Shown piece after piece: positions 48,530 to 56,619 of a stretch of 64,000 nucleotides of DNA. The first letter of the stretch is position 1. The number at the start of each line of letters is the position of its first letter. The notes beneath the pieces are model-generated. The model was not told where the DNA came from. It was given only the letters and a program-made list of their open reading frames with translations, and ran no database searches. Source of the stretch: Neglectibacter sp. X58 (GTDB lineage Bacteria > Bacillota > Clostridia > Oscillospirales > Acutalibacteraceae); assembly GCF_009936035.1 (NCBI RefSeq), contig NZ_QWEO01000002.1, positions 124,001-188,000 of the forward strand. Reading direction: 5' to 3'. The translations under genes and the position numbers were made by a program.

Positions 48530-49699
48530 ATGGGCGTGGGCCTTTTAGGAAAAGCAAAACGCAACAGCCTCTGGCAGCTATACTCCCTGCTGCCAAAGGA
48601 TCAGAACAAAGCCGTGTGCCAAAGCTTTTACGGGCGCGGCCTTTCCGACAGCCCCGGGGCCATTGCCCTGGAGCTGCTGCGCCGGGGCTGGAAGGTGTAC
48701 TGGGTGGTAAAGGACATGTCCCAGAAGGACGCCCTGCCCGCAGGCATCATCCCTGTGGCCTGTGAAAGCCCGGAAGCCATCTACCACCTGTGTACAGCCG
48801 GGGTGTGGGTGGACTGCTGCCGCAAGTGGGCTTACACCCAGAAGCGTGGGGCCACCTGCTATGTCCAAACCTGGCATGGCTTCCCCTTAAAGCGCATTGA
48901 AAAGGACGCTATAGACGCCCTGCCGGCAGATTATATCAGGGCGGCGAAAAAGGATTCCGCCATGGCGGACGTGTTCCTGTCAAACAGCCGCTTCCTGACG
49001 GAAATATACCGCCGGGCCTTCTGGTTTGCAGGGGAAATTTTAGAATACGGCTTCCCCCGCAACGACCTGCTGTTTGGAAAGCATCCGGAAGTGGCGGAAA
49101 AGGTGCGGGAGGCCTTGGGAATCCCTTCTGGGAAGCGGCTGGCCCTGTATGCCCCCACCTTCCGCAAGGATAACGGCCTTTCCGCCTACGACATGGACTA
49201 TGCCCGGTGCGCAAAGGCCCTGGGGCAGCGCTTTGGCGGGGAATGGCTGCTTTTGGCAAAGCTTCACCCCAATATAGCGGCCCGGGCCGGGGAGCTGCGC
49301 CTGGATCCCCAGGTGGTGCGAAACGCCTCGGATTACCCGGACATCCAGGAGCTGTACGTGGCCTGCGAGGCCCTGTTCACAGATTACTCCTCTGTGATGT
49401 TCGATTATATGAACACCCAAAAGCCCTGTTTCCTCTATGTAAACGACATTGCCGCCTATAAGGACGACCGGAACTTCTATTTTGACCTGGACAGGCTCCC
49501 CTATCCCCGGGCAGAGGACAATGACGCCCTGGAGCAGGCTGTGCTGGGCTTTGACGAAGCCTTCCAGGCCCAGGCCCTGGAGCGTTTCCAGGCGGAGTTT
49601 GGCATAACGGAAACAGGCCGGGCAGCAGGCCATACGGCAGACTTCCTGGAAGCAAGGCGGGCAAAGCTGGGTATAGTAAACACACTTGAAAATCGGTAG
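48530..49699 (+). CDS. CDP-glycerol:glycerophosphate glycerophosphotransferase family protein (TagB/TagF type)
   Basis: The 389-residue protein has the family motifs YVQTWHGFPLKRI (catalytic His region) and TDYSSVMFDYMNTQKP, with LYAPTFRKDNG between them. Such peripheral membrane enzymes transfer glycerol-phosphate from CDP-glycerol to a lipid-linked acceptor, either priming (TagB) or polymerising (TagF). The length is closer to TagB than to the larger TagF. tagD, making CDP-glycerol, follows. The last codons (reading IVNTLENR and the TAG) lie within the repeat element at 49672-49775, so the C-terminus was replaced or trimmed by that insertion. Confidence 0.88.
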   Translation: MGVGLLGKAKRNSLWQLYSLLPKDQNKAVCQSFYGRGLSDSPGAIALELLRRGWKVYWVVKDMSQKDALPAGIIPVACESPEAIYHLCTAGVWVDCCRKWAYTQKRGATCYVQTWHGFPLKRIEKDAIDALPADYIRAAKKDSAMADVFLSNSRFLTEIYRRAFWFAGEILEYGFPRNDLLFGKHPEVAEKVREALGIPSGKRLALYAPTFRKDNGLSAYDMDYARCAKALGQRFGGEWLLLAKLHPNIAARAGELRLDPQVVRNASDYPDIQELYVACEALFTDYSSVMFDYMNTQKPCFLYVNDIAAYKDDRNFYFDLDRLPYPRAEDNDALEQAVLGFDEAFQAQALERFQAEFGITETGRAAGHTADFLEARRAKLGIVNTLENR

Positions 49700-49775
49700 A
49701 TACCGGTTTTCAAGCTGGACGGTTATGCCGCTTGGTTCAAAAGAGGTATACCTCTTTTGAACTGTGTTAACTATA
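49672..49775. repeat. Cloverleaf-like repeat element, family B copy 1
   Basis: The ends TATAGTAAACACA and TGTGTTAACTATA are inverted repeats. Between them lie three hairpins: CTTGAAAATCGG/CCGGTTTTCAAG, a middle one with GACGG/CCGCTT and G-T pairs, and TTCAAAAGAGG/CCTCTTTTGAA. Copy 2 at 56409-56515 is inverted and nearly 80% identical by eye, with changes that keep pairing. The element overlaps the 3' end of the preceding gene and gives it its stop codon. The TA-containing termini fit a miniature element moved by an IS630/Tc1-type transposase; no transposase is in the window. Confidence 0.82.
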
Positions 49776-49782
49776 AAAAATA

Positions 49783-49863
49783 AACAGAAAGGAACGGTAC
49801 CGGGCAAAGGGGCAGGGCTTCCACCTTTTTGCGGGATTTTTGGTATCGCATGGCGACTTTTTT
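49783..49863 (+). promoter_or_regulatory. Structured leader of tagD, related to the addB leader
   Basis: The block order equals that of the addB leader: AACAGAAAGGAACGG, CCGGG, a hairpin GCAAAGGGG/CCTTTTTGC at 49804-49832, GATTTTTGGT, CGCATGGCG, T-run, ATG. Here CGGTACC could also pair with GGTATCG. The tagD start has no ribosome binding site next to it. Confidence 0.5.
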
Positions 49864-50253
49864 ATGAAACGCATTATCACTTATGGCACCTTCGATCTTT
49901 TACATTACGGGCACATCAACCTGCTGCGCAGGGCCAAGGAACTGGGGGACTATCTGATAGTGGCCCTGTCCACAGATGAGTTTAACTGGAACGAAAAGCA
50001 GAAGAAATGCTATTTCTCCTATGAAAAACGCAAGCAGCTCCTGGAGGCCATCCGCTATGTGGATCTGGTTATCCCGGAGGAAAACTGGGAGCAGAAAAAG
50101 ACAGACGTAAAGGAATACCACATTGACACCTTTGTTATGGGGGACGACTGGGAAGGGAAGTTTGACTTTCTGAAAGAGCAGTGCCAGGTGGTTTACCTGT
50201 CCCGCACCCCGGAAATCTCCACCACCCAGATAAAGAAGGATTTAAACCGGTAA
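49864..50253 (+). CDS. tagD: Glycerol-3-phosphate cytidylyltransferase
   Basis: The 129-residue protein has exactly the length of Bacillus TagD. It shows the cytidylyltransferase motifs TYGTFDLLHYGHINLLRRAK (HxGH), NEKQKKCYFSYEKR, GDDWEGKF and RTPEISTTQIK (RTxxISTT). It makes CDP-glycerol from CTP and glycerol-3-phosphate, the donor for the preceding glycerophosphotransferase. The start at 49864 gives the conserved MKRIITYGTF; an in-frame ATG eight codons upstream lies in the shared leader. Confidence 0.95.
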   Translation: MKRIITYGTFDLLHYGHINLLRRAKELGDYLIVALSTDEFNWNEKQKKCYFSYEKRKQLLEAIRYVDLVIPEENWEQKKTDVKEYHIDTFVMGDDWEGKFDFLKEQCQVVYLSRTPEISTTQIKKDLNR

Positions 50254-50339
50254 CGGCTTTGGCAGGAATCCGCATATAGTGTAAAAAAATGGAAACTGCA
50301 CAAGCGGTAGAGCTTTCGGGAAGAATAGGAAGGTAGGTT

Positions 50340-50368
50340 TTGCTTTTTTCGCCCTGTTCTGCTATAAT
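50340..50368 (+). promoter_or_regulatory. Promoter upstream of the sugar-phosphate transferase gene
   Basis: TTGCTT (50340-50345) and TATAAT (50363-50368) with a 17-base spacer; 60 bases to the gene start. Confidence 0.75.
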
Positions 50369-50427
50369 GGGGGCAAAGCGCGGCGGTTTCCGCCAATTTT
50401 TCCCCGCTGCCGGATGGAGTTTTTGCC

Positions 50428-51801
50428 ATGCATACAATTAAAAAATTAAAGCGTTCCATTGTGTTTATATTAAAGCTGGCCCTGTTTGCCGCCCTGTTCG
50501 GCATTTTCTTCGGGATTTTCGGCATCCATAACCCCTGGCTCTGGAACCTCTCCCGCACCACAGGCGTCACCATGGTCACGTTTATTGTGCTGGGCATTGC
50601 GCTGATGTCCGTGTACGGCGGCTATGCCGTAGGCGCCCAGAAATCAAAGCCCATTGTCCACTCCATGGCCCTGGCCACCATTATCACAGACCTGGTCACC
50701 CACCTGCAGTTGTCCATTATGAACACCAGCCAGTTTAACAACGATCATTTCGTCTATGAGACGCCCCATCTGCTGCTTTTGGTGATGGTGCTGCAGGTAA
50801 TTGTCATTGTTTTCTTCTCTTATTTTGGCAATTTCATTTATTTTTCCCTGGAGCCGCCAGAGCGCTGCTGCGTGATATCCTCCTCCCGGGAGAGCCTGGG
50901 CAGCATTATCCCCAAGATAAAGCGCTTTAAGAAGCAGTATAACATTACGGAAACAGTGCGGTACGACTCCCCTAAGGTGCTGGACGTGATAGCCCGCAAC
51001 GACACGGTGTTCCTTTACGATGTGCCCACCCGGGAGCGCACCAGCCTTATCGACTTCTGCTATCAGACCCAGAAGAACATCTATTACAACTTCGAGATGA
51101 TCGACGTGGTAAGCCAGGGGGCCAAATACGTCACCCTGGACGACAAGTCCCTGGTGATGCACATGGCAAAGGACTTAACCATGGAGCAGCGCATTATAAA
51201 GCGCCTGATGGACATTTCCATCTCCCTGTTCGCCCTGGTGCTTACCAGCCCCATTATGCTGGTCTGCGCCGTTGCCATCAAGGCTGAGGACGGGGGCAAG
51301 GTGTTTTACAAGCAGAAGCGCCTGACAAAATACGGGCGGGTGTTCCAGGTGTACAAGTTCCGCACCATGAAAGAGGAAAACTCCATCCACAAATCTGTGA
51401 CGGAAAACGACGACCGCATTACAAAGGTAGGCAACATCCTGCGGAAATTCCGCATAGACGAGCTGCCCCAGATGCTGAACATCTTAAAGGGGGACATGAC
51501 TGTGGTAGGCCCCCGGCCGGAAATGCTGGAGAACGTGGAGAAATACACCAGCGACCTGCCGGAATTTTCCTACCGCCTGCGGATGAAGGCAGGGCTTACA
51601 GGCCTTGCCCAAATCTCCGGCAAGTATAACACCTCCCCCAAGGACAAGCTTGTTATGGACTTGATGTATATTGAAAACTACAGCATCTGGCAGGATTTGA
51701 AGCTGATTTTCCAGACTATCACGGTGTTCCTCAAGGCCTCTGAAAGCACGGAAGCCTTTGGCAGGGAAAACCTGTACGACTTTGACGAAGAGAAGGAATA
51801 G
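50428..51801 (+). CDS. Polyprenyl-phosphate sugar-1-phosphate transferase (WbaP/EpsL type)
   Basis: The 457-residue protein has about four N-terminal membrane helices, a nucleotide-binding-like middle part, and a C-terminal bacterial sugar transferase domain: KRLMDISISLFALVLTSPIM (the membrane hairpin), YKFRTMKEEN, KVGNILRKFRIDELPQMLNI, MTVVGPRPEM and AGLTGLAQISGKYN. It primes undecaprenyl phosphate with a sugar-1-phosphate, the first step of the glycan. It could replace TagO here. Donor specificity (galactose, glucose or a diamino sugar) cannot be read. tagA follows after 27 bases. Confidence 0.9.
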   Translation: MHTIKKLKRSIVFILKLALFAALFGIFFGIFGIHNPWLWNLSRTTGVTMVTFIVLGIALMSVYGGYAVGAQKSKPIVHSMALATIITDLVTHLQLSIMNTSQFNNDHFVYETPHLLLLVMVLQVIVIVFFSYFGNFIYFSLEPPERCCVISSSRESLGSIIPKIKRFKKQYNITETVRYDSPKVLDVIARNDTVFLYDVPTRERTSLIDFCYQTQKNIYYNFEMIDVVSQGAKYVTLDDKSLVMHMAKDLTMEQRIIKRLMDISISLFALVLTSPIMLVCAVAIKAEDGGKVFYKQKRLTKYGRVFQVYKFRTMKEENSIHKSVTENDDRITKVGNILRKFRIDELPQMLNILKGDMTVVGPRPEMLENVEKYTSDLPEFSYRLRMKAGLTGLAQISGKYNTSPKDKLVMDLMYIENYSIWQDLKLIFQTITVFLKASESTEAFGRENLYDFDEEKE

Positions 51802-51828
51802 CGTTACAGTGTAAGGGAGGTTTGGCCC

Positions 51829-52542
51829 ATGGAAGAATATTTCCGCCGGGTATTCCCCGGCTCCGCAGAGGAGTTCTGCCAAAAGGCGGAGTCCGCCATG
51901 GAAAGCGGCAGGCGCATGTTCGTTGTAACGGCAAACCCGGAAATCTTGATGGCAGCGGGCCGGGACGAAAAGGCCCGGGAGCTGCTGCTGTCTGCGGACG
52001 CGGAGATTGTGCCCGACGGCATCAGCGTGGTGAAGGCCATGGGAATGCTGGGCCTGCCCGTTACCGAGCGGATAACCGGGGTGGACTTGGCAGACAAGCT
52101 GCTGCACAGCGCGGGCCGTTCCGGCAAAAGCGTGTACCTTTTGGGCGCCAAGGAGGAAGTGGTGTCCACCCTGGCCAAAAACCTGAAAGCCCACTATCCT
52201 GCCATGACCCTCCATTACCATAACGGCTATGACGGGGACAAGGACTCCATCATGAAGGAAATTGCCATTCTCTCCCCGGACCTGGTGCTGGTGGGCCTGG
52301 GCGTGCCGGCCCAGGAGTTTCTCATCCACCGCCATCTGCAGGATTTTACAAAGGGCGTGCTTATGGGGGTAGGGGGATCTTTCGACGTGCTCAGCGGCAT
52401 GAAGCGCCGGGCGCCCGCCCTTTTTGTCAAGACCAATACGGAATGGCTGTACCGTATTTTGCGGGAGCCTTCCCGCTTAAAGCGCTTCTGGCGATCCAAC
52501 GTGAAATTCCTGGGCGAAGTGCGCAAGGCAGCTAGGAAGTAA
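51829..52542 (+). CDS. tagA: WecG/TagA/CpsF-family glycosyltransferase
   Basis: The 237-residue protein has the GT26 pattern: MFVVTANPEILMAAGRDEKA (a variant of the usual TPN segment), IVPDGISVVKAMGMLGLP with the catalytic Asp, VYLLGAKEEVV and LVGLGVPAQEFLIHRHLQ, then VGGSFDVLSGMKRRAP. TagA adds ManNAc from UDP-ManNAc to the GlcNAc-lipid in wall teichoic acid linkage units. The UDP-GlcNAc 2-epimerase gene just downstream would produce the donor. A GGGAGG site precedes the ATG and a terminator follows. Confidence 0.9.
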   Translation: MEEYFRRVFPGSAEEFCQKAESAMESGRRMFVVTANPEILMAAGRDEKARELLLSADAEIVPDGISVVKAMGMLGLPVTERITGVDLADKLLHSAGRSGKSVYLLGAKEEVVSTLAKNLKAHYPAMTLHYHNGYDGDKDSIMKEIAILSPDLVLVGLGVPAQEFLIHRHLQDFTKGVLMGVGGSFDVLSGMKRRAPALFVKTNTEWLYRILREPSRLKRFWRSNVKFLGEVRKAARK

Positions 52543-52548
52543 TGCAAG

Positions 52549-52575
52549 AAGGCCCCCTTTTTGGCGGGCCTTTTT
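52549..52575 (+). terminator. Terminator after tagA
   Basis: AAGGCCC pairs with GGGCCTT with a T-run TTTTT at its end. Confidence 0.8.
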
Positions 52576-53105
52576 ACACTTGGGGCGGCGGGCGGTTTTG
52601 CAGGATTTCTCCGGACAGCTTGCATTTTGGTGATTATAATTCACTATATAAATGTGAACAAATTGTTAAATTACAAAATTATTCACACTAAACCTGTGGT
52701 TTTGTAAACGGTTTGTCATCTTTGTAACCAAGTTGTCATTTAGGCCCGCCATACCCGGAGAAGATGTGTTCCGAGAGCGTCTCGGGCACGCGAAGGAGTG
52801 TGCAGCCGCAAATTTTGCGGCGAAAAATTCCCGCATACGCTGCCCGCGTCTCGGATCCAACGTCACGTTGGTGCGTCTTGGATGCAGCGTCACGTTGCCC
52901 GCATCTCAGACGCAGCGTTACGCTTGCGGGAGCGCCCCGGACACACGATAATAAGCGTAAGCGCGGAATCGCATTCCGCAGCGAAAGATTTCTGCTTACG
53001 CTGCCCACGTCTTGGGCCAGGTGTCACACCTGTAAGGGATTTGTAAAAAAATTGTAGACATTAAATTGAGAAAGCTTGCGTATACTGTAGGAAGGATTGA
53101 ATGCT
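52576..53105. other. 530-base intergenic region: AT-rich part, then hairpin-rich repeats
   Basis: From 52630 to 52740 the sequence is AT-rich with direct repeats around TTTGTAA and GTTTGTCAT/GTTGTCAT, possibly a regulatory region. From 52771 to 53031 it turns GC-rich and is filled with hairpin repeats, described separately. No convincing protein is encoded on either strand. A TATACT at about 53080 might be the -10 box of the epimerase gene but its -35 is poor. Confidence 0.5.
52771..53031. repeat. Array of hairpin repeat units with co-varying arms
   Basis: Unit 1 (52805-52870) and unit 2 (52963-53031) share CGAAA.ATT..., GC.TACGCTGCCC.CGTCT.GG in the centre. Each opens with a hairpin (GCCGCA..TGCGGC in unit 1; GCGGAATcgcATTCCGC in unit 2) and closes with another (CAACGTCACGTTG in unit 1; AGGTGTCACACCT in unit 2). 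The arms differ in sequence yet pair in both. Two partial units, at 52871-52897 and 52898-52926, repeat the closing part (CAGCGTCACGTTG, CAGCGTTACGCTTG). CCGAGAGCGTCTCGG at 52771-52785 is a further hairpin. Confidence 0.65.
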
Positions 53106-54227
53106 ATGAAAAAAATCCGTGTACTGTCTGTGTTCGGCACCCGGCCGGAAACCATAAAAATGGCGCCCCTGGTGAAAGAACTGCAAAAACGGGAGGGAAT
53201 TGAAAGCCTTGTGTGCGTTACCGCCCAGCACAGGCAGATGCTGGATCAGGTGCTGCGGGCCTTTGCCATCCGCCCTGACTTTGACCTGGACATTATGCGC
53301 CAGGGCCAGACGCTCTCCGACATCACCGCCCGGGTGTTAAAAGGGCTGGAAAGCGTGCTCCAGGAGGCAAACCCCCACATAGTCTTGGTGCACGGGGATA
53401 CCACCACCACCTTTGCCGGGGCCTTGGCAGCCTATTACGCCCAGATTGCAGTGGGCCATGTGGAAGCGGGCCTGCGCACAGGGGACAAGTATTCCCCCTT
53501 CCCGGAGGAGATGAACCGGCAGTTTGTGGGGTGCATGGCAGACCTGCATTTTGCCCCTACAGAATTAAGCCGCCAGAACCTTCTGCGGGAGGGAAAGAGG
53601 CCGGAAACCATTGTGGTGACAGGCAACACCGCTATAGACGCACTCTCCACCACTGTGCGGCAGGACTACACCGACGAGCTGCTGGAATGGGCCGCAGGCT
53701 CCCGGCTTATTGTGCTTACAGCCCACCGCAGGGAAAACCTGGGGGAACCTATGCACCGCATGTTCCGGGCTATCCGGCGGATTATCGAGGAGTTCCCGGA
53801 TGTGAAGATGGTATATCCTGTGCATTTGAACCCCCTGGTGCAGAAGGCGGCGGAGGAAGAGCTGGGGGGCTGTAACCGGGTGCGGCTCATTGCGCCCCTG
53901 GAAGTGGTGGAATTTCACAACCTGCTGGCGCGCTCTGCCTTAATCCTGACGGACAGCGGCGGCATCCAGGAGGAAGCCCCCTCCCTGGGCAAGCCGGTTA
54001 TCGTCCTGCGGGACACCACCGAGCGCCCGGAGGGCATTGCGGCTGGCACCTTGAAGCTGGCTGGCACAGGGGAAGAAACCATTTATGCCCTTATCCGGGA
54101 ACTGCTTACAGACGAAAAAGAGTATGCCCGCATGGCCCATGCCAGCAACCCCTACGGGGACGGGCAGGCAAGCCGCCGCATTGCGGACGCCATTATAGAT
54201 TATTTTAAGAAGGAGCGGCAGGACTGA
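53106..54227 (+). CDS. mnaA: UDP-N-acetylglucosamine 2-epimerase (non-hydrolysing)
   Basis: The 373-residue protein has the GT-B-like epimerase motifs VFGTRPETIKMAPLVKEL, HRQMLDQVL, VHGDTTTTFAGALAAYY, GHVEAGLRTGDKYSPFPEEM, VLTAHRRENLGEP and LTDSGGIQEEAPSLGKP. It interconverts UDP-GlcNAc and UDP-ManNAc, providing the donor for TagA. The ATG at 53106 lies ten bases behind AGGAAGG; a TTG three codons earlier is less likely. The LtaS-like gene follows on the same strand after about 80 bases. Confidence 0.95.
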   Translation: MKKIRVLSVFGTRPETIKMAPLVKELQKREGIESLVCVTAQHRQMLDQVLRAFAIRPDFDLDIMRQGQTLSDITARVLKGLESVLQEANPHIVLVHGDTTTTFAGALAAYYAQIAVGHVEAGLRTGDKYSPFPEEMNRQFVGCMADLHFAPTELSRQNLLREGKRPETIVVTGNTAIDALSTTVRQDYTDELLEWAAGSRLIVLTAHRRENLGEPMHRMFRAIRRIIEEFPDVKMVYPVHLNPLVQKAAEEELGGCNRVRLIAPLEVVEFHNLLARSALILTDSGGIQEEAPSLGKPVIVLRDTTERPEGIAAGTLKLAGTGEETIYALIRELLTDEKEYARMAHASNPYGDGQASRRIADAIIDYFKKERQD

Positions 54228-54307
54228 AGGCCTCGCAGCAATTGCGGCTTTTTCAAAAGGCGCTGCGGGGCGCGGTCAGGCAACCGCGCGAAAAGGACAA
54301 GGAAGAT

Positions 54308-56407
54308 ATGGCACTGAAACTGAGGAATGACAAGAGCACAGCCCTGCCCCGGGAAGGGCGGCAGGGAGAGTTTATCGAAAAAAGCCAGTGGGGCATTGAG
54401 CTGGCCGTCAGCCGGTGGCACCTGCTGATGGCCGGCCTGCTGCTGACGGCAGCGGGGGCCTTTTTCCTGCTGGAAAAATTCCAGGCAGAGGGGGAGCAGC
54501 CGACAGAGCAGGTACATATGTATGGCTGGTATGCCGCTGTATACCTTCTGCTCACCCTGCTGGGAGCGGCCCTCTGCCTCCTGGAGTTCCGCATCCCCCA
54601 CCTGGCCCGAAGGGCTTTTGGCTGGATACTGCTGGCGCTGGCTCCCCTGGGCACCTTCTACGCAGTGGATTTAATAAACGGCACCCGTATCCTCACCTTC
54701 CCCCTGCGCAAAGCCTTTGCAAACTATTTATGCTATCTGATGGTCTTTGCCGCCCTATACGCCCTGTGCCGCCGGGTGTGGATCACCATTTTCGCCGGGG
54801 GCGCGGCCTTCCTCACCTTTGGCATTGCCAATTATTTTGTGGTGCAGTTCCGGGGCCAGCCCATTCTGCCCTGGGATCTCCAGTCTGTGGGCACCGCTAT
54901 GGCGGTTTCCGGGGGCTATGAATACACCCCCACCCAGCAGATGGCCCTGGCGGCTATGGCTTTTTTGTGCTTCACTGTGTTCAGCTCCAAAACCGGGCCG
55001 CAGGGACGGGGCACAGCCACCCGGCGGTTCCGCATGGGAGAGCGCCTTACGGCGGTGTGCATGTCCATCGGCCTGTTTTTCCTGCTGTTCCCCGCCAACA
55101 TCCTTTCCAGCATGGGCATTTCTGTGTGGGCCTGGAACCAGAAGGTGAGTTCAGAGCTGACAGGCATTGTGGCAGGCTTTTTCGCAAACGTCCAGTTTGT
55201 GATGGTGGAAAAGCCGGAAGGCTATTCCACCCAGGCCGTGAAAGCCCTGGGAGAAGAGCTTTCAGAAAAGGAAAGCCCCCAAATACTGGGCAGCCCGGAA
55301 AAACTGCCTACCATCATTGCCATTATGAACGAGTCCATGACAGATTTCTCCCGGGTGGGCGGCATGTCCTTCACCCCGGACAACCTGCCCTTTATCCACT
55401 CCCTGGAAGCCTCGGGCCAGATTGTATGGGGCACAGCTTATTCCTCTGTATACGGGGGCAACACCTGCAACAGCGAGTATGAGTTCCTCACCGGCAACAC
55501 CACAGCTTTCCTGCCTGTCAGCAGCAAGCCCTATCAGCAGTATATCGACCACGAGCAGGCGGGCCTGCCCAGCATCCTGAAAAGCTATGGCTACCGCTGC
55601 CTGGCGGTACACCCGGGCAGGCGTTCTGCCTGGCAGCGGGACGAGGCCTATCCCTATCTAGGCTTTGACGAGTTTATAGACGCCTCTGTTTTTGACGTGC
55701 CCCGGCGCTATGAGCATGGCCTGACCAGCGACCGTTCCTGTTATGATCAAGTGATATATGAATATGAAAACCGAGGAGACAGCCCTTTGTTCCTCTTTAA
55801 TGTGACCATCCAGAACCACGGCGGCTATGAGGACGAGGAGTATGAAACCACTGTACAGCTTACAGACTATCCCGGGAAGTTCCCCCAGGCAGAGCAGTAC
55901 CTGAGCCTGACGAAAAAATCGGACACAGCGCTGGAATTTCTGCTGGACTATTTTGCCAGGCAGCCAGATCCGGTTGTGGTGGTGTTCTTTGGGGATCACT
56001 GGCCCAACCTGGAGCCAGGATTTGTGCAGGAGCTGCTGGGGACAGACGATGATGCTGTCAACATCGAGACCATGATGCGCAAATACCAGGTGCCTTTCTT
56101 CATCTGGGCAAATTACCCCCTGGAAGGGGAAGAAATAGAGAGCATCAGCCTGAATTACCTTTCCGGTCTCTTGCTGCGGGCGGCGGGCTTAGAGGGCACA
56201 GCCTATACGAAATTTTTGGAAGAGCTTCGGCAAACCCTGCCGGTAATAACGGCAGTGGGGATGATAGACAAGGAGGGGGAAGTTTACAAAAACGAGGGGG
56301 GAACCCCTTACGACAGCCTTCTGAACGAGTATGCCATGCTCCAGTATAACCACGCCTTTGAGGATGAAGGCCGCCAGGACAGGCTCTTTGAGGTAGAGAG
56401 CCGCTGA
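54308..56407 (+). CDS. LTA synthase family phosphoglycerol transferase (sulfatase fold)
   Basis: The 699-residue protein has about seven N-terminal membrane helices and an outer sulfatase-fold domain. The domain has MNESMTDFSRVGG (the first metal ligand, Glu), VYGGNTCNSEYEFLTGN (the nucleophilic Thr) and VVFFGDHWPNLEP (Asp-His ligands). These match LtaS-type enzymes that take glycerol-phosphate from phosphatidylglycerol to build or modify polymers outside the membrane. In this locus it may add glycerol-phosphate to the glycan or act independently. The start at 54308 (MALKLRND) follows AAGGACAAGGAAG; the frame is open from a TTG at 54242, a less likely start. Confidence 0.87.
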   Translation: MALKLRNDKSTALPREGRQGEFIEKSQWGIELAVSRWHLLMAGLLLTAAGAFFLLEKFQAEGEQPTEQVHMYGWYAAVYLLLTLLGAALCLLEFRIPHLARRAFGWILLALAPLGTFYAVDLINGTRILTFPLRKAFANYLCYLMVFAALYALCRRVWITIFAGGAAFLTFGIANYFVVQFRGQPILPWDLQSVGTAMAVSGGYEYTPTQQMALAAMAFLCFTVFSSKTGPQGRGTATRRFRMGERLTAVCMSIGLFFLLFPANILSSMGISVWAWNQKVSSELTGIVAGFFANVQFVMVEKPEGYSTQAVKALGEELSEKESPQILGSPEKLPTIIAIMNESMTDFSRVGGMSFTPDNLPFIHSLEASGQIVWGTAYSSVYGGNTCNSEYEFLTGNTTAFLPVSSKPYQQYIDHEQAGLPSILKSYGYRCLAVHPGRRSAWQRDEAYPYLGFDEFIDASVFDVPRRYEHGLTSDRSCYDQVIYEYENRGDSPLFLFNVTIQNHGGYEDEEYETTVQLTDYPGKFPQAEQYLSLTKKSDTALEFLLDYFARQPDPVVVVFFGDHWPNLEPGFVQELLGTDDDAVNIETMMRKYQVPFFIWANYPLEGEEIESISLNYLSGLLLRAAGLEGTAYTKFLEELRQTLPVITAVGMIDKEGEVYKNEGGTPYDSLLNEYAMLQYNHAFEDEGRQDRLFEVESR

Positions 56408-56408
56408 A

Positions 56409-56515
56409 TATAGTAAACGCAGTTCAAAAGAGGCATTCTGCCTCTTTTGGACCAGGCGGTAAAGCCGTCTGGCTTGAAAACCGGGTTGTACCGATTTTCA
56501 AGTGCGTTTACTATA
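56409..56515. repeat. Cloverleaf-like repeat element, family B copy 2 (inverted)
   Basis: It begins one base after the stop of the LtaS-like gene with TATAGTAAACGCA and ends TGCGTTTACTATA. In reverse complement it aligns with copy 1 at 49672-49775 over its whole length. The middle hairpin reads CCAGACGG/CCGCCTGG here against CTGGACGG/CCGCTTGG in copy 1, so pairing is preserved by changes on both sides, including one conserved mismatch. Short loop differences explain the extra three bases. Confidence 0.82.
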
Positions 56516-56574
56516 AACCACGCCCAGCGGCTTGGCACGCAGCCTTGCGCACCGAATTTAATCAGCGCTTCCAT

Positions 56575-56613
56575 AAAAAGAATCCCGCGCCTGCTGGCGC
56601 GGGATCTCTTTTT
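56575..56613. terminator. Bidirectional terminator between the LtaS-like gene and galK
   Basis: ATCCCGCGCC pairs with GGCGCGGGAT around a TGCT loop, with A-run before and T-run after. Confidence 0.88.
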
Positions 56614-56619
56614 ATGCTT

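Noticed and set aside
49672-49775. Cloverleaf element considered as a tRNA gene
   Set aside because: It lacks the TTCGA T-loop motif, D-loop GG and acceptor-stem length; the arms are much longer than in tRNA and the second copy is inverted, as in a repeat.
52771-53031. CRISPR array upstream of the epimerase gene
   Set aside because: Repeats are imperfect, differ in length and are not separated by spacers of equal size; no cas genes are present.
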